Positions 20,731-28,293 of a stretch of DNA of 64,000 nucleotides are shown piece after piece. Location: the NCBI RefSeq assembly GCF_001767295.1, contig NZ_CP014944.1, forward strand, positions 1,116,001-1,180,000, read 5' to 3'. Under the pieces are notes generated by a model. It did not search any database. It was not told the origin of the DNA and saw nothing but the letters and a program-made list of their open reading frames with translations. The stretch is from Colwellia sp. PAMC 20917. GTDB taxonomy: Bacteria > Pseudomonadota > Gammaproteobacteria > Enterobacterales > Alteromonadaceae. The position numbers were made by a program, and so were the translations under genes. Each line of letters begins with the position of its first letter. Positions within the stretch are counted from its first letter, which is position 1.

Positions 20731-21411
20731 CTATTGAATCCCAATGTATTTATGTACTTGTACCGATAGCCTCCAATTATTCTCAATGCATGATTTAATA
20801 GCTAGTTCTGTCGCACGTTTCTTTTGACTTATTGGCTGGATATAAATCTGTTTATTCACAATTTCATGTTCATCTAACAGCGCCTTAAGATCATCAATGT
20901 GCTGGTCAGTTGCGACAGGGTGCTTTATTTCATTCGCTCTTAACAAGGCTGAGTTTAATACTTTATAGCCCCCTTTCATATTTACCTTTGGAGATACTGT
21001 GACCCAGCATTTATCTGATACTTTAATTTCAAAAGTGCCAGAAGTTTCAACTTGGCAACTGTAGCCATTATTCTCTAAATCAATACAAAGAGGAGTCAAA
21101 TCATACATACATGGCTCACCTCCAGTTATAACGATATGCTTTGCTTGATATCCTTCCGAGAGAAATAACGCATTTAATTGTTCAATTGTAAAAATCCCCC
21201 AATTATCATTTTCTGATCTTTTAGAAATAATTTCTTTTCGTACCACTTTTTGTTCTAGTGATACTTCCCAAGTATGTTTAGTATCACACCAAGAACAACC
21301 CACAGGGCAACCTTGTAATCTTAAAAAGATTGAAGGTTGACCGGTAAAAGTCCCTTCGCCTTGAAGTGTTTCGAATATTTCATTTATTTTATACGCGATT
21401 TCTTTTTTCAT
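20731..21411 (-). CDS. queE: 7-carboxy-7-deazaguanine synthase QueE
   Basis: A radical SAM enzyme of 226 residues that rearranges 6-carboxytetrahydropterin to 7-carboxy-7-deazaguanine, the step before QueC. The cluster site is C35-x3-C39-x2-C42 (CPVGCSWC), followed by DTKHTW as in proteobacterial QueE. A conserved ITGGEP motif follows. It reads in the same direction as the dpd operon. It is placed about 20 kb from queC, at the other side of the island. A housekeeping copy for tRNA queuosine may exist elsewhere in the genome. Confidence 0.94.
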   Translation of the reverse strand: MKKEIAYKINEIFETLQGEGTFTGQPSIFLRLQGCPVGCSWCDTKHTWEVSLEQKVVRKEIISKRSENDNWGIFTIEQLNALFLSEGYQAKHIVITGGEPCMYDLTPLCIDLENNGYSCQVETSGTFEIKVSDKCWVTVSPKVNMKGGYKVLNSALLRANEIKHPVATDQHIDDLKALLDEHEIVNKQIYIQPISQKKRATELAIKSCIENNWRLSVQVHKYIGIQ

Positions 21412-21737
21412 ATGATCTTCTGATTAGCGAAATTCAATATTTTAGTTGTTTAAAAGATTTAAAATTTATATTTCAGTTAGGATTTTTTATTATTGATGGC
21501 TATAATTGAGACCAACGTTTATGTACCTCATCAAATTATTTTGAAAGGTGTTGTTGAGCTAATTCAGTAGCATTGTTGTTATAAAATTGCGGTGCCTATT
21601 ACATCATCCTAATTATGCACGCTGCTACATCATTGTCGTTTTATTAATGCGTTATACGTTAATACAAAACTTAACTAGCTAAGAACGAAAGGTAATCCTA
21701 GTTATATCTGTTCCTATAATGCTGTAAATATATTCCA
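21412..21737. other. Intergenic, upstream of queE
   Basis: About 326 AT-rich bases. It must contain the leftward promoter of queE. No clear operator, RNA gene or repeat was seen. Confidence 0.4.
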
Positions 21738-22295
21738 TTGTCTGTAATTATTTGTACTGTAATACAATTAAATGATCTCGATAAAATGTCAATCAATCCG
21801 CCTATTTATCACAAAAAGCAGATCAGTGCCAATATCAAGCGTTACCTCATTTCTAATCAAGCTCCTATTTGGAAAAGCTACAAAAAGATTAACCCCCTTG
21901 AATTTGTTCAACGTAAAAATGTGATGACTTTAGTATGCTCTTTCGGGAGATTTCACCAGAAAGCATATGAATTTCCTCTTGCTTTTATAAAAAATGTAGA
22001 AGTAACCAAAGATAATTGCATTGCCCCTGCTGATTATGACTTTGAAAAAGTTAAGCGTTTTTATTTTTCATCAAATAGCACGAGTAATGAAATAGCATTA
22101 AGTTTACTTATAAGAATAGACAGCTAATTTATTTTAAGTAATAGTAATTTAAATCATTAACTTATCATTGTTAAAACTGAGAAAGTTGAATTAGTTAAAC
22201 TCAATGCAATAATTTCTGATTCTGCAAAATTGAAAGCTTTTCTACAAGGTCTGGGAAATACGATTGAGGTATTAGAACCTATTTACTTAAGATAA
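21720..22295 (+). pseudogene. Decayed C-terminal part of a WYL-domain regulator
   Basis: One frame runs from 21720 to a stop at 22125-22127, contains a second stop near 22158, and then continues to 22295. The part before the stops, around TLVCSFGRFHQKAYEFPLAFIKNVEVT followed by APADYDF, resembles the core of WYL domains (ligand-binding, R-F-xx-xRI-xx pattern). The part after them, KLKAFLQGLGNTIEVLEPIYLR, looks like the usual WYL C terminus. All pieces share one frame, so this is a gene interrupted by nonsense changes. The HTH half is missing. The first 129 residues could still be translated from a TTG at 21738. Confidence 0.55.
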
Positions 22296-22522
22296 TATTT
22301 CAAATAATTAGCGTAAGGTTTATTAAAAAAATAGGGCTGATTTAAAGTTGTTTTTTCTATATTTACTCATTGCTTCAATAGAGTTAATCCAATGTAAGGA
22401 AGTGCTTTGAATAAATGTAGTAATTAGGATATAACTTGCTCAACATTCTACTTTTAGTTATTTGTTTTTCACTAAAAGTAACCTAATTAGGCGTTGTTAT
22501 TTTAAAATGGAGTTAATTATAT

Positions 22523-23065
22523 ATGAAATATGGAAAGGTTATTGAGCGAGTTAATGATGGAAAAATGTCTCGTGCAGATTTGGTCAAGTTAAAACGGAAT
22601 GCTGACGAAAAACATGTAAACGGCGACATTGACGCTGAGAAGGTTATTAATGCTATTAATAATGCTACGCCCACAGATTCCTACATCCTATTTATGGGGT
22701 TTTGTCCCGACGCGGATTTTAATGAACGTCTAGATACTGAATGGAAAGAAAAAGGTATTTGTAGGTTTGATTATCTTGAAAGCGAACATCAACTAGAAAG
22801 GTTTAAGACAATATGCAAAGGTGATTTAGTTGTCCTAAAAAAAAGAGAAGTATTTGGAAAAACAATGAATATATATGGCCATGGCCGTGTCCTTTCAGTT
22901 GCTTATGACGAAAATAACGTTAGATATTTAGTTATGAATTGGTCAAATCAGAAAAATATTATCGAAGTTCCATTGATGGGGTGCAACTCTACAGTAGATA
23001 TCAAGTCTATTGAAGTCGTAGAAGAAGAAATGCCGAAAGTATTTTTCGAATGGTTAAAGGTATAA
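22523..23065 (+). CDS. Hypothetical protein, possible PUA/EVE-like domain
   Basis: A 180-residue protein with a good start: GGAG about 12 bases upstream of the ATG. The N-terminal 45 residues are charged and helical (KMSRADLVKLKRNADE). The C-terminal 130 residues have a beta-rich pattern (KGDLVVLKKREVF, YGHGRVLSVAYD, RYLVMNWSNQ) resembling small nucleic-acid base-reading barrels such as EVE/PUA domains. I cannot confirm the family. It is intact and stands alone between a decayed regulator and a gene-poor stretch. Such readers of modified DNA often accompany modification-dependent restriction, which would fit the nearby Dpd system. Confidence 0.6.
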   Translation: MKYGKVIERVNDGKMSRADLVKLKRNADEKHVNGDIDAEKVINAINNATPTDSYILFMGFCPDADFNERLDTEWKEKGICRFDYLESEHQLERFKTICKGDLVVLKKREVFGKTMNIYGHGRVLSVAYDENNVRYLVMNWSNQKNIIEVPLMGCNSTVDIKSIEVVEEEMPKVFFEWLKV

Positions 23066-23582
23066 CAACTTGGCTTAACAAAAAGAGTCAGCCTACTTCA
23101 CGTCTTTTAAATTGAAAAAATGAATCATTCAGTGTGGCGTTTTTGACTGATTGATTCGAAAGGAAATAAATTTGTTACGGGCTTCTAATATTATATATCC
23201 ACCTATAATCTTTATGAGGCCTATAACTAGCGGTTACTCTGCGGGGCTGATAATAGTCATTTTTCCGGCTTCGTCAACAAAACCTCGATTCCAAACTTTG
23301 ATGATAATGATAACGCCTGTTCCATCCTACAACTTGGACTTGTGAAAAGATTGTTACCAATCTTTTTGTTCTACTTTATCCAGAATTTGTTTGAGCTTTA
23401 ACGATTTAGTACACAACTCAACTTCTTTACTATTATAAATAAAACTATCAATTCACTTATAGTTAATACGAGCACTAACTTCAGTGAGTATTTTATCCAA
23501 AACCTGACCGTCCAATCTTTCCTTTCATGCTCACAGTATACATCCATGACCTTATTAATAATCTGAAAATTTAATAAATATT

Positions 23583-23885
23583 TTCGGCTATGTCAGCCTG
23601 AGAAATCACCTATGCATCAGGTAGTACAATATCTAATAGACGTTATTGGTCACATAAAAAAAATAATATTCATTCAGTATTAACAATCATTTTTAATTAA
23701 AACCCTGATTATTTTTAATATGAAATTATATTCGGCTATGTCAGCCCGAATAAAACACCTCTGGACCATGCAAAAACAAAGTATCAGGCACTATCAGGCA
23801 CATAAAAAAACTAAAATTGATTTTTTACATTTAAATTTTTAGAATGTAATTGTTTCCAACTATTTAGTCTGAAAAACACCTACCC
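23583..23885 (+). repeat. Short direct repeats, two clear copies and one weak
   Basis: The 16-mer TTCGGCTATGTCAGCC occurs at 23583-23598 and 23731-23746. In each case it is followed after a few bases by a CACCT-type block. A third, degenerate copy ending in GTCTGAAAAACACCT lies near 23865. Spacing is about 148 and 130 bases. Recombinase arm sites, iterons and simple decay products are all possible. Confidence 0.55.
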
Positions 23886-24634
23886 ATTAAACCTATATGT
23901 TATTAAATACTATTAACTAGTTATAAAAAACTCTACCGTCTATGCATATTTAAAAATATTGATTAAAATCAGCTTAAAAATAAACAGACAGAGCAACGAC
24001 AACATACCGACAACAACAATAAACTTAAAAAACAACATCTTAAAGAACAACCTTTAGCTTATTCTGCTTGCATATTCAAAGTTTTCACGTATAATTTTTC
24101 TGGAATCAAAAACTGAATGAATCAACAAAGCCAGCCACTTTTTAATCAAGTCGGTAGGAGCTAAAATTTTTGCATCATGCATAATTTTGATTTTGTTAGT
24201 TTTAATAAAGGTATCTCAAACCATAAAAATGAGAAAACAACAATTTTTAGTGTGATGCTAAAAATACAACATTGAGCATCAACGATGCTCTAACACGCAA
24301 TTTAAAGTGCAATGTTCATATTGACTTTATCATTGCAACAAACTGCTAATTCACTAGAACAGCTAATAATTTAACCATAAATTATATTTATTGTTAACTT
24401 GAATCTTAAAATTCAAGATTTCAATTTATATATATTTCCTCAATTTAAGTAGTATTAATTAATATGCTAATAGCTATTAATTAATGTATTTTTAATTGAA
24501 ACTAGCAATTACATGCAGAACTAAAAGCAGGTATTTCATTATGCTTGCTGTGTATATTGATGTTTTTATCGATCTATAAAATTCTCTTTTTTGAATTTTT
24601 ATCTTATATACCCTTACTTTTCTCAGAGTAAAAC

Positions 24635-24652
24635 TTAGCTATTTCTAGCTAA
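24635..24652. repeat. Small palindrome upstream of the recombinase operon
   Basis: TTAGCTA-TTTC-TAGCTAA, a perfect 7-bp inverted repeat with a 4-base loop, followed 8 bases later by the palindromic-looking CGCGCTATGCGC. The pair lies about 200 bases before the recombinase operon and could be an operator or a crossover site. Confidence 0.4.
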
Positions 24653-24857
24653 AATCTTCGCGCTATGCGCTATCAAAAATCACGAATAACAAAAAAGTTT
24701 TCTTTAATTATCTAGATATTAGCAATATCTCAGAATTATCTATCGTGAATTTAATGCGACTTGATCAACGATAAACTTCATTGATCGATCTTCTTTATTA
24801 AGAGAGAAATAAATTAGATACATCTTACAAAATAAAATATAAATAATGAGGCAAACG

Positions 24858-25289
24858 ATGAAGAAAAGTAGAGTATTAAAATATAAAGCTGAAATTACTT
24901 TTCTTTTATTAAAAAAGCATAAGTACAGCAATATTGCAATCTGGTTAAGAGTTAAAAAAAGGATCAATATCGATGGTAATTATCTTAGAAAAATTGTTAA
25001 TTCAATTAATATTTCATCAATTAAACTAACAATGGATATAGATAAAGAAGCCGCACTTCATCATGAAATCAACGCGGTTCTAGAATTGGCTCGAACAAGA
25101 CGTAAGCGTGCTAGCTATAGATCAAAGCTAGATCCTATTAGAGATCAATTATTATCAGTATTTATATCATGTGAAAATTATCAACAAGCATATATCTTCG
25201 CTAAATCAAAGAACATCAACATCTCATACAGCACAGTAAGAAATTATATAAATAAGTACTTTAAGGAAATAAACATTGGGAACTCGTAA
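24858..25289 (+). CDS. Small basic protein coupled to a tyrosine recombinase
   Basis: A 143-residue, Lys/Arg-rich protein. The ATG at 24858 is preferred over 24846 because GAGG lies 7 bases before it. The pattern contains two helix-turn-helix-like segments: one near the N terminus (YSNIAIWLRVKKRI...GNYLRKIVNSI) and one near the C terminus (NYQQAYIFAKSKNINISYSTVRNYINKYF). It is probably DNA-binding. Its end overlaps the recombinase start by 14 bases, so the two are co-translated. A role as directionality or accessory factor of the recombinase is inference. Confidence 0.65.
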   Translation: MKKSRVLKYKAEITFLLLKKHKYSNIAIWLRVKKRINIDGNYLRKIVNSINISSIKLTMDIDKEAALHHEINAVLELARTRRKRASYRSKLDPIRDQLLSVFISCENYQQAYIFAKSKNINISYSTVRNYINKYFKEINIGNS

Positions 25290-26238
25290 CTCACAAATAG
25301 ATAACTTTATCTCTCGACAATGTAAACGAGCACATAAAAATAAAATTATTGGTTCTATCAGCACAGCTCAAGATAGTATGTCTTCAATGTACCAATTTGC
25401 CGACTTTGTTAATGAAAATTCATTTTTAATTAACGTCATTGATGATTCATTTTCATCACTTAAAAATTTATTAATGAATGTTGACTTTGAATTAGCAAAT
25501 GAATTCATAAACTACAGAGTAAGCATGGAACTTTCTAAGGCTACAGTCGAAAGAGACTGCCAAGTGCTTAATTTTTGGCTCGCGTATATAAGTAAATGCA
25601 CTAAGCCACAACCTAAGTTATTAGTAAAAAACTATAAAAATGTAACTATAATCCCTAGATTTACTCGGACATATACTACAGAACAAATTGATTTAGTTTG
25701 TTCACACATCACCGATAGAAATTCTTTTTCAGTGCGTATTTGTCAAGTTTCTAATATACGAGTACATGAACTTCTCACATTACGTAAATTAGAAGAGCAA
25801 GCGGCGAGTATTAGAGTATTAAGTAACATTAAATTACAAGCTCAAAAATTTAAATTTTTAGGTTTCTCAAGCGAATTTGTTTTGTATTCTGTGGTAGGCA
25901 AAGGTGGATTGATTCGAGAAATCGCGATTCCTTCAAAAATGGTGGAACAGCTGGAATCATTTAAGCTAGAAACTCCATCTGAAAAAACAGATCGTGGTAT
26001 TAATTACATACAGCATTATGATTTAGCGTTTGGTAAAGCACTCTCAAGCTCCTTTTCCTCTGCATCAAAACGGTGGCTTGGCTGGTCAACAGGAATTCAT
26101 AGTTTACGTCATGATTATGCTAAATTTCGCCTAAAAACATTGTTTAGATTATTGAAAGATTATGAGCTTGCAAAGCATGTTGTTTCGCAAGAGCTGGGAC
26201 ACTTTCGCCCAGATATAACTGATACTTATCTTTATTAG
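25276..26238 (+). CDS. Tyrosine recombinase / integrase
   Basis: A 320-residue site-specific recombinase. Visible catalytic residues are Arg in NIRVHELLTL, Lys in VVGKGGLIRE, HSLRH (H-x-x-R), His in ELGHF, and the nucleophile Tyr in ITDTYLY at the very C terminus. The N-terminal part has the core-binding SAM-like pattern. The start is a TTG with AAGGA upstream, inside the end of the preceding gene. No tRNA lies nearby, so the target site is not evident. The protein ends directly after the Tyr motif, which is short but acceptable for the family. Confidence 0.88.
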   Translation: MGTRNSQIDNFISRQCKRAHKNKIIGSISTAQDSMSSMYQFADFVNENSFLINVIDDSFSSLKNLLMNVDFELANEFINYRVSMELSKATVERDCQVLNFWLAYISKCTKPQPKLLVKNYKNVTIIPRFTRTYTTEQIDLVCSHITDRNSFSVRICQVSNIRVHELLTLRKLEEQAASIRVLSNIKLQAQKFKFLGFSSEFVLYSVVGKGGLIREIAIPSKMVEQLESFKLETPSEKTDRGINYIQHYDLAFGKALSSSFSSASKRWLGWSTGIHSLRHDYAKFRLKTLFRLLKDYELAKHVVSQELGHFRPDITDTYLY

Positions 26239-26359
26239 CCTCATAATAAAACTGAACTGACTCTGAACGTGTTATGGCTGATTCTAATTTATTAAATAAC
26301 AGCTTAGATGATTGAATGGATAGTGATTCGTAGTTATGTGGTTTAATAAAAAAATCAGA

Positions 26360-26661
26360 TTATTGATCCGCAATCATCAAAGACTTTAAAAAGTCATCAT
26401 CTAATGTGGGGTACATATCTCTAATACCACTGATAGCCGCAAAGTTTTGAATGACTTTTGTATTAATTTTACCTATAGATAAAGTACCATTCTCCAACTA
26501 TCATTAACCTTGATTAATGATAGAAAACGTAAGCGCTCGGTAATATATCTTTGTATGGTGCGATCAGAAGCTTGAAATTGCTCAGCAAGTTTTTTGGTAC
26601 TAACGGATTCACCGTTATTCAACATGTAAATTATTTCAGTAATTCGTTCGGCAAGCTTTAC
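26360..26661 (-). pseudogene. Decayed N-terminal part of an HTH/WYL regulator
   Basis: Read leftward, one frame encodes KLAERITEIIYMLNNGE followed by KKLAEQFQASDRTIQRYI, a clear winged HTH of the DeoR/WYL-regulator type. That frame stops near 26478. A +1 shift continues with GTLSIGKINTKVIQNFAAISG and PTLDDDFLKSLM, which matches the linker after the HTH in the same family, then ends at 26360. There is no good start codon and the WYL core is gone. It may be the counterpart of the WYL fragment at 21.7-22.3 kb or a different gene. Confidence 0.65.
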
Positions 26662-26795
26662 TTCCCCCCTTTAACATTAATTTTTATAAACTATAAAGGA
26701 ACACTTGAATAGTTTTCACTAAATTTCTGACAAAAAAGTGTAGCGTTCCTCTTTTAGTAATAATAGAAGAGGTGTAACCGCTAACAATCATCCAC

Positions 26796-27152
26796 TCACG
26801 ATTCAAAATAGGTATTGGCCGCCCAGCCGATCGCTTCCGTGATGGTAAAAGCGGTCGTTGCATTCAGTGAATTGCCCCAGCCCGGTATCCAACCGATTAA
26901 AAACTGTGAAATGGCGCGCCCGCCATAACTGGCTGTAAAAACTAATATTAAATCAGTGGCTGCAGTGCGTGTTATCGCAATGCCATGTTGGTCAGCGATA
27001 GCGACAATCATCGCTGTTTGAAAACCAGCAATAACTGGCATATCAGCACCAGGAAGTTGGGCAAGCCCCGCGCCGACTAATGCCGATGAAGTTGCTGCAC
27101 CATGAATAATTACGCCGACTTTCTTTGTGCTCGTTTTCGCTTGAGTAGTCAT
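26796..27152 (-). CDS. DUF697-like small membrane-associated protein
   Basis: A 118-residue hydrophobic, Ala/Gly-rich protein (GAATSSALVGAGLAQLPGADMPVIAGFQTAMI). The IPGAD-like and MIVAIADQHGI patterns resemble the helical DUF697 (YcjF-type) domain found in GTPase-linked membrane proteins. Two or three membrane-associated helices are likely. It has a good ribosome binding site (GGAG) and a palindrome ACAAGCTTGT 70 bases upstream. Its codon and base composition look GC-richer than the neighbouring DNA. Function unknown; family call by eye. Confidence 0.6.
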   Translation of the reverse strand: MTTQAKTSTKKVGVIIHGAATSSALVGAGLAQLPGADMPVIAGFQTAMIVAIADQHGIAITRTAATDLILVFTASYGGRAISQFLIGWIPGWGNSLNATTAFTITEAIGWAANTYFES

Positions 27153-27221
27153 AACTCGCTCCTTAAGGGATAAAATTTTCTAAAACAGAGTATGCAGTAA
27201 TTTGAAGCATGGGCAGTCCAA

Positions 27222-27231
27222 ACAAGCTTGT
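27222..27231. promoter_or_regulatory. Palindromic operator-like site 1, ACAAGCTTGT
   Basis: A perfect 10-bp palindrome 70 bases upstream of the start codon of the DUF697-like gene. Same sequence as at 30719, 32017 and 37610. Confidence 0.55.
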
Positions 27232-27305
27232 CGAGCAAGACTTGATCCGAAGACCTTTATATTAATGAATCAATACCTGTAATGACGATATTACGTAGTC
27301 CGTTC

Positions 27306-27833
27306 TCAAAACGGTATGTCGTCAAAGTCATCATAAACAGGCTCTGCCGTTATCGTGCCCCCTGTTCGGGTTGTTTGATTACGTGTATCTGTATTTTTAG
27401 TGTTAACTTTATTTACAGGTGCATTCGATTGATTACCTGACACAACAGTAGCCTGTGTATTTACATATGTAGTTTGACTACCATTTTCTTCACGTTTACT
27501 GTCAAGCATTTGCATTTGGTTGGCGTTTATCTCGGTTATGTAACGATCAAAACCACTTGCGTCTTGCCATTTACGTGTTTGCAAACGACCTTCAACATAT
27601 ATTTTTGAACCTTTCGTCAGGTACTTACCCACAATGTCAGCTAAATACCCAAACAAAACCACTCGATGCCATTCCGTTTTTTCACGTAATTGTCCGGTAC
27701 TTTTATCTTTCCACGATTCAGATGTTGCAATAGATAAATTTGCTACAGCAGCACCGTTAGCAAGTTGTTTAAGCTCTGGTGGTTGCCCTAAGTTACCAAT
27801 CAATATCACTTTATTAATGCCTTTACTCACCAT
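27306..27833 (-). CDS. ssb: Single-stranded DNA-binding protein
   Basis: A 175-residue SSB. The OB-fold spans residues 4-110 ([46 protein letters not shown]). A Gln/Asn/Thr-rich linker and the acidic tip DDFDDIPF, which recruits partner proteins, follow. AGGAG precedes the ATG. It is probably a second, element-borne copy, since it is next to a DinG-like helicase and a Toprim protein rather than uvrA. It follows the small gene at 27858 by 24 bases in the same direction. Confidence 0.95.
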   Translation of the reverse strand: MVSKGINKVILIGNLGQPPELKQLANGAAVANLSIATSESWKDKSTGQLREKTEWHRVVLFGYLADIVGKYLTKGSKIYVEGRLQTRKWQDASGFDRYITEINANQMQMLDSKREENGSQTTYVNTQATVVSGNQSNAPVNKVNTKNTDTRNQTTRTGGTITAEPVYDDFDDIPF

Positions 27834-27857
27834 AATGTTGTCTCCTAATTATTAACG

Positions 27858-28169
27858 TTAATGTGTATGTTTTCTTTGAACTGTTGGGCTATAAACTGAA
27901 AGTACTTCACCTAACTCTATGACTTGCCCTCTTTGCCAAAGCGCCTCGCCGTTATATTTAAAACCAATGACCTTGTAGGCCACTGATGATTTCTTTTTAC
28001 TTATGGAAACTTGATCCCAATATTCGCCATCAAGCCATACAACTTCATGCATTTTAGGATCAGGGCAAGCATTAACCATGCGCTGTTGCCACTTAGACAA
28101 TTCTCCCTTTCTACCTAAAGATTTTGGGGCCCATTGCTTGCTGTTTCTTTCTTCAAAAATATAAGACAT
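27858..28169 (-). CDS. Hypothetical small protein upstream of ssb
   Basis: A 103-residue protein starting MSYIFEERNSKQWAPKSLGRKGELSKWQQRM. It is basic at the N terminus and beta-rich after it, with a WLDGEYWDQVSISKK segment. No family is recognised. AGGTGA lies before the ATG. It is probably co-transcribed with ssb. The palindrome at 28252 lies 83 bases upstream of its start, so that site would serve both genes. Confidence 0.65.
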   Translation of the reverse strand: MSYIFEERNSKQWAPKSLGRKGELSKWQQRMVNACPDPKMHEVVWLDGEYWDQVSISKKKSSVAYKVIGFKYNGEALWQRGQVIELGEVLSVYSPTVQRKHTH

Positions 28170-28251
28170 AAAATCACCTGCTAATAAGTAAAAAGAATGT
28201 GTCCGTTTCAGTGGGTTTATAATAATGAAGTTTTAACGAAATTTTGAATTC

Positions 28252-28261
28252 GCAAGCTTGT
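28252..28261. promoter_or_regulatory. Operator-like site 2, GCAAGCTTGT
   Basis: The 8-bp palindrome core CAAGCTTG with one outer base different from the other copies. It lies 83 bases upstream of the small gene that precedes ssb. Confidence 0.45.
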
Positions 28262-28293
28262 GTGCAATTGTGCTATTACTACGGTTAATTTTT

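Larger units (their letters stand above)
23066..24857. other. Gene-poor stretch of 1.8 kb
   Basis: Very AT-rich with many stop codons in all frames. No convincing gene, RNA or IS was recognised. It contains the short direct repeats at 23583 and 23731, small palindromes near 24635, and probably the promoter of the recombinase operon. It may be remnant DNA of former mobile elements or the recombination region of the neighbouring recombinase. Confidence 0.6.

Noticed and set aside
23151-23345. 64-codon frame after the gene at 22523
   Set aside because: No ribosome binding site or protein-like composition; it lies in the gene-poor stretch.
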